Shown: positions 12,806 through 24,264 of the stretch, piece by piece
Layout of the letters: each line of letters opens with the position of its first letter
Numbering within the stretch: position 1 is the stretch's first letter
DNA from: Chamaecyparis obtusa
Taxonomy: Eukaryota > Streptophyta > Pinopsida > Cupressales > Cupressaceae
Reading direction: 5' to 3'
Assembly (NCBI GenBank): GCA_027943335.1
Contig: BSBK01006738.1
Span: forward strand, 377,001-441,000
Length of the DNA: 64,000 nt
Position numbers and translations under genes: made by a program
Notes under the pieces: generated by a model
Databases searched by the model: none
The model's input: the letters and a program-made list of their open reading frames with translations, nothing else
Told to the model about the DNA's origin: nothing

Positions 12806-15800
12806 TGGCATCAGAGATTGGGTTTCTAATCCTTGTTTGAGTGTAGTATTGAAGGTTACTTTTCTTTGGAGCACATATTATCAGAGAATCTTCTTTGGGA
12901 GAGAAGCTTGAGCTTCATTTACTAACTCTTTTGTTTCAGATTTGTTTTATTGTTTTCTCTAACCCCCTTTGGTTGGCTTTTCGCCAGAGATTTGTGTTTT
13001 AATTTTTTTTCGTTTGACTAGTTTACCGCCAAACCCATTTCAATTTGCATTTCATTTTGATAACCTCAGTCGAGCAACCACAAGGTTTATCTTCTTTTCA
13101 CTCATATTTCTTGCAAGTTATATACTAATCATTTTTATAATGTATTAATCATTCTTTATTGTTGGATTCAAAGATAATATCTCATATCTCTTCTTATTAT
13201 CTTTGTGCATGCGGGTTTATTTCATTTTTTTGTAGACATCTCTGTGATTTTCTTCATTATCTCTATTTTTCTAACATTAATCTTTGGTTTTTATCTAAGC
13301 ATAACCTTTTCTTTCCATGGTTAAACTGTAGTCATTTAATTTTTCTTTTCTTGGTTAAACTTGTTCGGTCACTGTTCAAATTATGATAGTGCCGCACTCA
13401 GTCACTCATAACTTTTGAACCTGAACACTTTAGGAAGATCTCTCCAGACATAACCTTACCAACTTGGTTTGTAACAACATATCCAAAATTTAGACGAATC
13501 CAACAATTGAACTTCAAGATATGGCTCCCGCACCAGGATTATTTTTCCTATGACACTCATTCATTCCTCCTACATTAACCAAATTTTTGGTGTTCCAACT
13601 TAACTTGCTTTCTTGGTCTTTCAACATCTCTCCTGTGTTACTCTAGTCCAAGTAATATCTTGCTTCCTACCTACGTAGCATATTCAAGAACCTTTGTATG
13701 ATCCTTTGATCCTTTCACTGCTCTTTATTTCTCCTTGGTGTAATCTTTAAGATTCTTGCGTAACATTTTCTGGTCATTTTTATTGGCCTTTATGTAGCAT
13801 ACTTTATCTAGCTTTCTACTCCTTGTTGGTCATATATGTCTTATTGCAACTTTTCTATTTTTCATTTCCATCATTAAATTTTCCATTAGGTAACACCTTT
13901 GTCTGGCATCATTTATTCTCTCTCATTCTTAGCATAGAATCAGTGCTAGCCAAGTTAAGCTTTGTGTTTGAATTTTAGTTTGACTATTTCTAAATTTGTT
14001 AAGGATTCCTTAGCTAAGTTTAGGGATAAGTTTCAATTTGAATGATTTTTTAGCTCAATTTAGGGATAAGTTTGAATTTGAATGATTCCTTCATTTTGAT
14101 ATAGTTTGAATGATTTCATATTAGTTTGATTTTTTATTTTTTTAACATTTCTTCTTTTCGGTAACTCATTTAATATAGTTTCATTACTTAGTTTAGTTTA
14201 CATTGACATTAGTTAAATTAAATTTGATTGTTTAATAGTTCAATCAAAACAAGATTGAATAAAATTGTTTTTCAATAGTTTCAATTATATAGTTTCATTT
14301 GTTTAATCAATTTTGTTTAGAATCAACTCTTTCAATATATTTTTTCTTTAAAAGGAGGTTGTTGTAAATCATTTTTTTTACATATAGCTTCCACATGTTT
14401 TAAATTTAATTTCACTCATTTAATAAGAGTTTTTTTTAATTTCATTTATAAATAATTCTCAAAAACCTAAGAAGAACTTTAAATTTATTTATGTTTTAAA
14501 TTTGTATTTAAACTATTTACACCTTTACTAACATTACTTTGTTATTAGTTTAATCTCTTTTAAAATAGTTTTCATCAAATAGTTTAATCTATTATTATTT
14601 TTAATCAATTTCAATTAATTACTTATAATTTTGATAACGCTTAATAACGTTTAAAGTTCAAATCATTTGGTTAAATATTCATATAATTTTAATTTGCCTT
14701 AATCACATTTTTTAATAACATTTCAATTGATTCTCAATAGCATCTTGTTTAAAGATTAAATTCATCCATGATTATCATTTTATCTATTTGTTTTATGTTT
14801 AAATTTAAAATTTAATATCATTTAATCATTTCTTGATAGGCCTAACAAAAATTTAATTGTTAATTTAACCTTAACATTAAGTTATATTTTATTTTAGCAT
14901 TCATTGGCATTCATTTCTTATAGTTTCTAACTCATTCTTGTTTACTTAGAAAATTTAAACAATAAGCTTATCGCCTATCCTCTTGTTTAACATTAAGTTA
15001 AACTTCAATATATTATATGTTTTCCTATATTATTTACTATTTTAAATCTAATAGTGTTCAAGCTTAATGTTTTGACCCAAAATTATTAGCTATATTATTT
15101 GTTTAATTCAAACATAACATTACTTATTTAATATTCTTTTTTCTGCAAACAATTGATAACTCTTGAGTAAAAGTTTATTTATGAGGAAGTAACTATATTT
15201 CCTCTCTTGTTAAGGAAGTCATACTTATGTTTATACTTTCAATAGAGTTTATAATTGATATCTATAATGTTTCTCAGTGTTCGTCACTTTTCAATGCATC
15301 TATCTTAAGTTTGTTTAAGGTTTATAAGCTATCTTATACAATTGTCTTCATTATTCATTGATTCACATCAATTTCGATCAATTTTTTATATGATCTCTTG
15401 ATTTGCACATAGTTTCAATTTTATTCTTTTACAACATCTATTTTTATGCTCATGGTGGCCTTTTATGGTTTTAAGCCATTTATTGACATGCATTTTATTG
15501 CATTTTTTTGTAAGTTGCATCAGGAGCCCTATTTTCAAGGTTAACACAGTTGCCTTATTCTTCGAACGGACCCATGGAGTATCTCTACATCCTACAGTTG
15601 GTGTGCACTTACCTTATATGGAGTTTCCCTCCATTTTGTTCCTCATAAAGAGGATGTTATTCATGGAGTCCCTCCATTTTCAGGTGCTTTGGCTCATTTT
15701 GATCTTTTCCTCATGGTGAGGAGGTCTCTCTTGAAATCCTTTTTGCACTTTGTTGGATTTTTTATATATATTTGAAGGCAATATGTTTTATCACTCATAA

Positions 15801-16563
15801 TCCTTTGTTTATGGTTCGTGATCTGGTAATCATGCTTGGAAAATTGAATCATTGGTTTATTTGGTGTTTGAGTCACATGTTCTCTGATTTATTGTTCTCT
15901 CTCTCATATTTATTTGTAAAATATACTAATGTGATAATGTGTTGCATACTTCATTTCCTAGATCGTGGGTCATGTAGGTAATGGATTTGAGACCCATTCA
16001 CTTGCAATGGGATGACTCATTAGTGGACCATCTATATCCATGCGATTGATGCAGTGTTAATGCACATCTCATTAGTTAGCCTTGTATGTGGTCATTTGTG
16101 CATTAGTATGTTCTTTTATGAGAGCATTTGATAATGTTTTTTGTTCCTCTCTTGTTCATCTTTGGGACTTTGAGAATTTGGTGTATCTTGATATCATGTT
16201 AGCTCCATTGCACTTTTGTTGAAATCTCATGCATTTTTTTAAACTATAAGCATTTCTTTAAAAATATTTTCTAATGTGAAAGTATCAAAGTTACACTAAC
16301 TTGAATATAAGATGACAAATTATTCTTGTGGATAGTTTCTTTGTTTCTATGTTTCTTTGATTCGGGTGAATCTTCAAGGCTCAATTAAGGAATCAATTCA
16401 TCTACACATCTCCTATATCTCAAGAAAACTACTTGAAGATGTGTATATCTCTCTACTTGAACACACCTTTGTACCATGAAGCTGAACTTCAAGTTGCATA
16501 TTCTTGTAAAAATTGGGGTTGATAACCCTTGTTGTAAACTTCCCAAGTAAATATTAAAGGGGG
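12806..16563 (+). other. LARD internal region, non-coding
   Basis: 3.76 kb between primer site (TGGCATCAGAG, 12806) and purine tract (about 16556-16563). No gag, protease, RT or integrase motif in any frame; frames are shorter than 90 codons. The middle (14000-15300) is strongly AT-rich. Conserved signals would have to act as RNA for packaging, with proteins supplied by another element. Confidence 0.82.
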
Positions 16564-16822
16564 TGTTAAAAGAATAATCTTTATTTTTAATTAGTAAATT
16601 CCTATGGAATCCCTACATGTGATTTTCCCTCTAGTCCAAGTGGGAGGACAACTCACTTTATGTAATTTATCTTTTTAGTTTATCCTCCTTAAAAGGATTG
16701 AGACACTTGGCACACACCTATTATGAATGGTGTAATTCATAGACTTTTGAGTTACATAGTAACTCTTCTCCTATTTAATAGATTCTCCTCTTGCATTTCT
16801 AGTGATGAAGTTATTATAATGA

Positions 16823-16879
<57 letters not shown>

Positions 16880-17065
16880 TTAGGCTATGGCCTCATTCAT
16901 AATATCACAAGGTTTTTTTTTTTTTTCCCCTTTCAAAATATTCTTGTCTCCTTGCCTTGGCTTTTGGGTGCTTGCTCCTAGTTCATGTTTTTCTCATGGT
17001 AACATCTTCTTTATCTACCTCTCTTGTATTACTTTCCTTTCCTTTCTCTTGTTATTTTCTTTACA
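16564..17065 (+). repeat. LARD 3' LTR
   Basis: 502 bp, TGTTAAAAGAATAATC to TTTACA, preceded by aaaggggg and followed by the target duplication TCATC. It includes a (TC)n array at 16826-16877. Confidence 0.93.
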
Positions 17066-17070
17066 TCATC

Positions 17071-17876
17071 AATCCAAGTCAATGGGCATAATGCAGAGAG
17101 AAATGCTAGCATGAAGCAAATCAATTAAAATTCCATTGTATTTAATTTTTATTTCAAGTGCATGTGTCTGGAATAGATTTCATTTTTTCACTTCAAGCAT
17201 ACCAGCTAAAATTTGATAAATAATAATGAAAATCCTCCTCTTGATTTTCATATTCAAGACCAACACAAAATGCATCACTTTTGACAATACCCCAGATGGG
17301 GAATCTGTATTAACAAGGATCTAATACCAATTGTGTTAGGCATTGGCAACAAGTTCATCTATTCACTTTGTTAGAAGACATGCAACTAAAAAAAGAAGGT
17401 CAAAGAATGCTTTGAACTATCATAATTCTTAGTCACTTAGTCGATGCAACACTCTATAGCATTCAAAACAAGGGTGAGTCACCTTTCTTAAAGGAATATT
17501 AGAAAAAGAAGCTAAAGGCGGATTGAGCTTTATGACAACCAAAGACATTGACATAAAACTCCATTGTTGTCCTATTTTCCAGAGTCTAGACATGATCTTA
17601 GTAAATAGACTCACTCAAATGACCTTTTAAAAATACCTTGTAACAATCTGTCTTTTAAGTTTGCAAGAGGAATGAGAAAAAAATGTGGTGAGATAGGTGA
17701 AGCATCAAATCCTCATAGTTTCCAAAACTCCAGATCAAGGGCCAATTCTCTACACAGCAATTTGTTTCCTAGGTTTAGGGAACATATATAGGCCAATACA
17801 TACTCTCAATTCTCATGGAGACAAGTATATAAAATAGAAATGTGCAGGGAAATGGATCTTGTGGCTTTGATACCCA
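17071..17876. other. Possible internal part of a minus-strand LTR element
   Basis: Lies downstream, in minus orientation, of the LTR at 17877-18158 and its primer site, so it may be that element's internal region. No coding similarity seen. A second primer-like word (minus strand TTGGTATTAGATCC) occurs near 17317-17330. Confidence 0.35.
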
Positions 17877-18158
17877 TGTTAACAATCTGTGGAGTTCATT
17901 GAAACTAAAATTATACAAGAACAATACACTTTAATTCTTCATATTTCATCCAATACAAATTTTAGGAGAGCTATTATAACCTCCTCTAATACACAAGTTG
18001 TTCTAACAACTTGAATACTACAATCTAGTGCAGTAATTTTCACACATAGTATTATAATATTTAAACTAACGAATCAGAACAAATATAATATTTCCTAATG
18101 TGAGGTCCTTTCAAAACCTACTTTTACGTAATCAAAACAAATATAATATTTCCTAACA
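17877..18158 (-). repeat. Minus-strand LTR with primer site
   Basis: On the minus strand this 282-bp block begins TGTTAGGAAATATT (18158) and ends TGTTAACA (17877). It is followed at once by TGGGTATCAAAGCC (17863-17876), a tRNA-Met-type primer site. A direct repeat of about 26 bp (GAAATATTATATTTGTT core) occurs twice near its start (18078-18104 and 18131-18157). No second LTR was found to the left, so the element is truncated. Confidence 0.6.
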
Positions 18159-19501
18159 CCCACAATAATTATGTGAATTACTAGTACACCTCACTTCACC
18201 TCACACATTATTAGTTAGATTCCTATGTTTATTGGAGAAAATTTAATTAAAAGTCTGATAATTGAATATTTGGATTTAATAGATTATTTAATTGGTAATT
18301 AGATTTAATTATGCTTGTGTGCTCTATTAAATAATTAAATATTTAATTGCATGGTTTTAGGATGCTTTAAATTTTTAATCTATTTAATATGAATTTTTAT
18401 TATTAACATGTGCATTATTGAAAAGTGAATTGTTCTCAAAAGTTATCAACCTATTTCAAAAAGTCAAAATGGAGTGGTGCATGAAAAGCATTTTTAATTA
18501 TTAATTAAGATTTATTTTCAATTTTTTATTTGGAGTTGATGTGGGAGTTAGTTGTTGAGTTATCTTTAGGGTTGCATGAAATGGGGTATTGAATCTCTAT
18601 TAGGGAAAATGCATTCATTTGGGAGATTAGACAAGTTTGGAGCAATTTTGGGGAAGAGCTTGGATTTTGGCATCTTGAGATTTTGGGAGCATTTGGATTG
18701 TGTGATTACTTGTTTGTGCATCTAGATCGTGTGTTTGCTTCCTATGTAGAATTAGATCTGCAAGTTGGATTCATTTTGGAAGGAATTTTGGTCTTTAGAT
18801 CTTCAAAGGTTTTCAATTTCAGTTTCTTCCTTTGGATCTAAGGTAGGCTTTAAATTATTGCTTGTTAATTTCTATCTTGCATTTATCTGGCTTTCATTGT
18901 TTATGTAATTTTAATTTGTCTCCTTACATAGATCTGTGTTTTCTTTGATTCTGGGTATTTAGAAAACCCTAGTTTAGTTGTTTTTATGTTTTTATTAAAT
19001 TTTTGCACTGCAAGGTTATGCTGGCAAATTTTCATTAGGAAATTCCTTAATAGAACACCTAGGAAATGATAAATCAATCCTAGATTATAGTCTAAATGTA
19101 ATGCTGAAAGAAAATTAAATCTATCCTTAGAAAGAAATCAAATTGTGGTTAAAAGAATCAATTCTGTCAAAGATTTACATTCTGGAAATTAAATACAGTG
19201 AAAAGAAAAAGCCATAAAAGACAAAATAAGAAAAGTCAAATATGTGGCATGACTTTAGTATAATGTGTTTGATAAAATATATACTCTATTTTTAAAAAAA
19301 TAGAATATATTCTTATGCAAAGAATCAGAATTTTAGTGTATGATTGTCTTTTAAAAATATATATATGTTTCTAGTTTTTATTATTTCTGAAATTTAAAAA
19401 GCAAAACTATATATAATAAAAATACTTTATCAAATGTTGGTTATAAGTTTTATTTTTAAAACAAAAAAAATTATTAAAAAATATATATATTAATAATTAA
19501 A
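18159..19501. other. AT-rich DNA, nothing recognised
   Basis: No reading frame above 60 codons, no repeat with definable ends. Runs of A/T become extreme (19370-19500) just before the GC-rich island. Confidence 0.5.
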
Positions 19502-19747
19502 GAAGGGGTGGGGGCCACCACCTCGCCCCACCCCTCGATTGTCCCACAGCAAGACTGTCGGCGACCTGCCTGAGGGGGCCGCATGGCAGGACAACCGACG
19601 GTATCCCCAAAGGGGGGCCACACAACAGGACTGTGGAAGGTATCCCCAAAGAGGGGTCACACGGCAGCTATCGACGGTAACCCCAAAGGGGGAGCCACCC
19701 AGAAAAGGAGGCGGGGGAGGGGGTGTGGGCCCCACTTCCCACCCCCC
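19502..19747. repeat. GC-rich minisatellite island
   Basis: About 245 bp of strongly G/C-rich sequence in very AT-rich surroundings. It contains about four diverged tandem units of 38-39 bp with a core like GGTATCCCCAAAGGGGG-CCACAC (cores near 19600, 19640 and 19677, plus a weaker first unit near 19550). The edges are G-rich on the left (ggggtggggg) and C-rich on the right (cccaccccc), so the block has a loose inverted symmetry. Both strands give short frames, but they follow the repeat period and are not evidence of a gene. Confidence 0.8.
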
Positions 19748-20125
19748 AATAACTTTTGTTATATTAAAAAAAAAATTTGTTAATGATTTTTATTTTTAGT
19801 TTAAATAAATTTTGTTTTATTTAAAATTCATTGTAAATGGAATTTGTTTAAATTGATGTTATTTTAAAATTTATATCATTTAAGTTTAATAATATTTAAA
19901 TTAGGTTTTATTTTTATTTTTATGGATCAATGTTTATTTAAACATTAATATTTACATAAATACTTATAGTTATATTACATGTTTGTTTGAGAATTATGGC
20001 TAATAGATTGTTTAGAAATAAATTATTAAATTGTATAATTTATGTTCTAATAAATTAAATTAGATCTAATGTTTTAACATTCAGATGTGACATATATATG
20101 TGTACAGGTTAACTAGGGTATATTT

Positions 20126-20480
20126 TGTTAGAGTAGTCATATTATAGCTAATAATTAATTTATTTAATTATTAGTCTATTATTCTCTACACTTAAGTTAG
20201 ACTTAGGAATCTTATTATTCTTTAGGGTTTTCACCTTTAGGGTTTCGGTATCCTTTTATAAGGATTCCCTCTTTGTATTTTATTTTTTTCACTTATTGGA
20301 TCATAATGGAGAATAGATTATTGTATTGAGATTCTCTCTCTCATTTATTTTGTTCAATCATGGCTTCTCTTTCTTAGATCTGCGATTACATGCCTCCATA
20401 GTTTTTCCTCTCTTTCTGTGACAGGTGTTTGCATGCAAGGATTCTTGGGAGCTGTGGGTTTCTTTTTATCAACTCCAACA
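20126..20480 (+). repeat. 5' LTR of 2.4-kb element
   Basis: 355 bp. It contains a hairpin-prone TATA region (ATCCTTTTATAAGGAT, near 20250) that is conserved in the 3' LTR. Confidence 0.93.
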
Positions 20481-22172
20481 TGGTATTAGAGCTTCAGATC
20501 TTCATGCCCCTGTTCGTTATTTGAGAGGGTTTGGTTGTGTTATTAAAATCTGTGTTTTTCAGAAGCTTTTTATGTGGATTTAGGGGGGACCTTTGTTTCT
20601 AGTCATTTTAAGCTCAAACGGACATCATCATTGTGCTCAAAGCGGCCAAAAACCCCAGAATCCATATAAAATTTGTCCATTTTGGACAACTTTGCAATTT
20701 GAGGCAAATTTTTTTGGGCCCATAGCCGTACAGATCTTGCATGCATCCCGAGGTGGTGATTTTTTTTGTTTTCAGCATGCATTTCGAGGCAAAAACTGGC
20801 ATGATTCTCAAGGTGATATTTTTTGCATGATTCCCGATGCAACTTTTTTATTTTTGGCACGCATCTCGAAGCAAAACTTGGCACAATTCCCGAAGCATCA
20901 TTTTTTAATTTTCTGATTCATTTTCTGAGGTAAAAATTTGGCATGCATCCCGAGGTGCTTTGCATGTGTTTTTTGGCTTTTTTGTTCTCTGGAGCGGCTT
21001 GTGGTCTTTTGGCCGTATCTTGAGCATACGGTATCGGATTTTTGACTTCTTTATATCATCGAAAAGATCTTTTCGAGCCCGATCCAATGGTGGGGGTTTG
21101 ATTCCTTGATTTTTCCATTTTGATGGCATTTTTTTCTATCAAAGTTGATGTTATTTTTTGCCTTCCAGGAGCCATATCTGGGTCATCTAGACTCCTTTTT
21201 GGGAAAACTAGATATCATCAAAAAGCTGGTTTAGTGTGTTTTTCATTGGCAGAGGTCTTTTATCCAGATTCTACTCTAGGTTCTTTCTCCTCTGAGTTTT
21301 GCACTTTCGCACTCTAGCGGATTACTTGGGTTCTACAGGTCCTAGGATCTCTTCTTCTGTTCTTCTGGCTCACTCTTCTTTCTGACTTCTGAGCATTGTA
21401 TGCTTCTCTTTTGTTGCATTCTCCTTTCTATAAATGCACTAAGATAAAGTGCATGCTTCTGCATATCTGGGATTTTGAGCACCTTGTGTTTGTTTGTACT
21501 CGCACTTAGTTATAAAGTGCCATGGGGGGTTATGATGGGTTGCCTTTTGTGCTCATCCACCTTTGTCAAGTGAGCGTACCTTCCATGACATTAGCCCATG
21601 TTGTGTGTTAATGACACTACCCTTTATCCTGTGCTTGTACTTCTGTTGCACTATTGGTGTTCCTTATTCTTCTTCTTGCAGATATTTCTGGCATTGCATT
21701 TCAGTGTTCCTATCACCCCTCTCCCTATTTAGCATTATGGGGGGGGTTCACCTGTTGGCTCTATTGCTTCCTTGGTTCAGTTGAGTGATCTACGTGTTCA
21801 ATTTTTGTTCCTATGTACTAGGCAGATGTAGTGGCTAGGTACCTATGCATTTTGGTGAGATGGTTCATCTACTATATAGACACTCGTTCATTCCTAATTT
21901 TGGAGGTCACCTCTTCGATTGATCAACTCTTCAGATTTTGTCTTCTCTACCTGGTGATGCACTATTTCAATGGGGGTTCCAGCAGTTACTTCTGATAGTG
22001 TTTATAGCTTCATGCTTTGGAGATGCTTTACATGCTCTTTCTTTTTTCTTGTATTTGGGTACTTGATCAGGCCTTGTTGTCAGGACCCATTGCTCTTTCA
22101 TGCATTTTTGTTTTCATGCATCTTTTAGTCCTTAGTTGTTTAGCTTCTCCCTAAGTTACATTTAAGGGGGGG
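20481..22172 (+). other. Interior of 2.4-kb element, with degenerate repeats
   Basis: Starts with the primer site TGGTATTAGAGCTTCAGATC. From 20739 to about 20967 there are seven diverged copies of GCATGCATCCCGAGG (starts near 20739, 20775, 20799, 20825, 20858, 20881 and 20941), alternating with T-rich spacers. The rest is T-rich with no recognisable coding content. Frames up to 107 codons exist but match nothing I know and lie across the repeats. Confidence 0.75.
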
Positions 22173-22527
22173 TGTTAGAGTAGTCATATTATAGCTAATA
22201 ATTAATTTATTTAATTATTAGTCTATTATTCTCTACACTTAAGTTAGACTTAGGCATCTTATTATTCTTTAGGGTTTTCACCTTTAGGGTTTCGGTATCC
22301 TTTTATAAGGATTCCCTTTTTGTATTTTATTTTTTTCACTTATCAGATCATAATGGAGAATAGATTATTGTATTTAGATTCCCTCTCTCATTTATTTTTC
22401 TCAATCATGGCTTCTCTTTCTCAAATCTGTGATTGCATGCCTCCATAGTTTTTTCTCTCTTTCTATGACAGGTGTTTGCATGCAGGGATTCTTGGGAGCT
22501 GTGGGTTGCTTTTCCTCAACTCCAACA
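22173..22527 (+). repeat. 3' LTR of 2.4-kb element
   Basis: 355 bp, same ends as the 5' copy, preceded by a G-rich polypurine tract and followed by TATTT. Confidence 0.93.
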
Positions 22528-22960
22528 TATTTTTATGCATAAATGAAACATAATTAATTGTGATTATTTATGTTCATAATGGCAAATGAATTATTAAAGG
22601 TGTTATGTTTCCACTGAAATTGGGCGTTTTATCTTGTTAGAACTATTAGGAGACTATGGATAATATTTTGATTAGGACATTATTGTGATATTTATGATTA
22701 AGATTCTCTTAGCAGTTTTATGTGTTTCTATGTTTGGATTCAATTATGATTATTATGGAATTTAAATTCTTATGGTTAGATTTCAACATTCTATGATGTG
22801 AGTGTTGTATTATTTATTCCTAGAGTGTCTTCTTGTGCTTATTATGTTCTCAAGGTACTAGAAGAGCTAGGGGAAAAATAGAGGTCAAGATAGTGTCAGT
22901 TGCACATGTTTTCTGTATTATATTTTGATCTGTGTGTGTGTTCCAATTTTTTGTGGTCCC
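22528..22960. other. AT-rich flank, nothing recognised
   Basis: Once continuous with 20125 before the 2.4-kb element inserted. No coding or repeat feature seen. Confidence 0.5.
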
Positions 22961-24264
22961 ACAACCACACTCCCCTAGTGGACCTCTTGGCCTCAAGGGC
23001 CCCCCTTCTACTTTCTACTTGTTTCGCTTCTGTTGTCTTTGGGTTTTGTCCTTAGTTGTTTTTGTCATTTTTTTGGCTTTTTTAGCCTTGTCGCCCTTTC
23101 ATACTTTTGGGCGTCCGAAAGTGTGAAAAGGTTGGTGGAGTTAGTGGCACTTCTTTTCGAAGTCTTTCAGACCTGACCCCCTTTTTGAACTTTGCGAAGG
23201 TCCAAAACCTTGGAGGTCTGACTCCCACAGGGGAGTCAGCCTTTCGGGTGTTTCGGCCTTTCAGAGGTCCAACACCCCAAAAAGGCCGAAACACCAACAT
23301 TTAGGGTGCTTACATTAGCAACCTGAGTAGCCTATAAAAGGCACATGAGGGTTTTCGAACCCTCACTTTTGCACTCACTCCTCCACCTCCCACCTGTTTG
23401 CTCACTGCTTGTCATCTTTTTTCATCATTTCGGTCTCATCTCCTCGTTGGTCGTTGTAGAGTTCTTCATCTCCTAGGTAGGTGGTTTTTTCTCCCCTCTT
23501 TTTGAGTCTTAGATTAGGGTCTTTTTCTCTCGACCTCTTCAGCCTATCTTAGATTTGTAGGTTTGTGTCTTTTCAACCTTTTCAACCTTTTCTTCCTTTT
23601 CCTTAGGTCTAGGTTGTTCAGAGTTAGCCTTTTAGGCCTTGGGGATCTTCAAGGTAGTCGCCTTGCATCCCCTTGATGATTTTGTGGTCAAACTCATCAT
23701 CAGACTCATTTTTGAGTTCGACTAAGAAACCCTAGTTTTAGACCTTCAGGGTCTAAAACTTTTAGCAAATCGCAAATTGACAAATCCCCTAAGTGCTGAC
23801 ACCTTTTAGTGTTTTAGTGTTGTCGCACACCAAAACAATTCAGACCTCCTAAACACCAAAGTAGACCTTGCCCTATGTTCTTTGTTTTCGACCTTTTCGA
23901 ACATTTTGTCCTTTTCAGCATTTTCGCATGCTAAAAATATATCAGTCCCAAGATCACCGAGCTTTTATGTGTTGCCAGAAACCTTTCCTTGGCCTTTTTG
24001 GCCTTTTCAAACATTTCATCCTTGTCGATATTCAAGGGTTCATTACCTTCGGTCCTCCAAAAGAGTCAAGAGTTGTCAACATAGCCTTTTTCATCCTTTT
24101 TGGCCTTGTCAGCCTTTCAGAGTCTTCACACCCCTGAAAGTTCGAAAGGATGAAATTTCCTTTTGTGGCCCCTTTCAAGCTCAAAATTTAGTAATATACT
24201 TTTCTTTCTAAATTTTTATTCCTCCTGCTAAGTTACTGATCTAGGTTTCATCCTATCTACAGGT
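22961..24264 (+). promoter_or_regulatory. Promoter-like leader of the 24-kb reading frame
   Basis: A TATAAAAG box stands at 23333-23340. Upstream lies a perfect 14-bp inverted repeat (23248-23261 and 23281-23294, arm GTGTTTCGGCCTTT). The region is rich in TTTCGG/CCGAAA words, and the word CGTCCGAAAGT near 23109 recurs beyond the reading frame at about 28611. A splice-donor-like site (TAG|GTAGGT, about 23478) and an acceptor-like tract ending CTACAG at 24262 suggest a leader intron ending two bases before the ATG. This could be an LTR plus leader, but no second copy of the putative LTR was found. Confidence 0.5.
23248..23294. repeat. 14-bp perfect inverted repeat upstream of TATA box
   Basis: Arms GTGTTTCGGCCTTT and AAAGGCCGAAACAC are separated by 19 bases, ending 38 bases before the TATA box. 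This could be a factor-binding site or a hairpin. Confidence 0.85.

Larger units (their letters stand above)
4506..17065 (+). mobile_element. Outer LARD-like LTR retrotransposon, split by a copia element
   Basis: A 5-bp duplication TCATC sits at 4501-4505 and again at 17066-17070. Just inside it begin two copies of one LTR. The 3' copy is 16564-17065. The 5' copy is broken into 4506-4568 and 12349-12805 by the copia element. The 5' LTR is followed by a tRNA-Met-type primer site (TGGCATCAGAG, 12806), and the 3' LTR is preceded by a purine tract (aaaggggg). The first base pair of the 5' LTR has decayed (TATTAG against TGTTAA). Removing the insert leaves an element of about 4.8 kb with no gag or pol. 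By family definition this is a non-autonomous large retrotransposon derivative. Confidence 0.9.
20126..22527 (+). mobile_element. Second non-coding LTR retrotransposon (2.4 kb)
   Basis: Exact 5-bp duplication TATTT at 20121-20125 and 22528-22532. Two LTRs of 355 bp each (20126-20480, 22173-22527) begin TGTTAGAGTAG and end CTCCAACA. A primer site TGGTATTAGAGC starts at 20481, and a purine tract (aaggggggg) precedes the 3' LTR. The LTRs differ by my count at about 16 of 355 positions. The 1.69-kb interior has no gag or pol. Too large for a classic TRIM, it is best described as a short LARD. Confidence 0.93.

Noticed and set aside
19490..19799. Pro-rich and Gly-rich frames on both strands
   Set aside because: They follow the GC-rich minisatellite period; no start context, domain or relatives.
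20603..20916. 93- to 107-codon frames inside the 2.4-kb element
   Set aside because: They lie over degenerate repeats in both strands; no gag or other motif.
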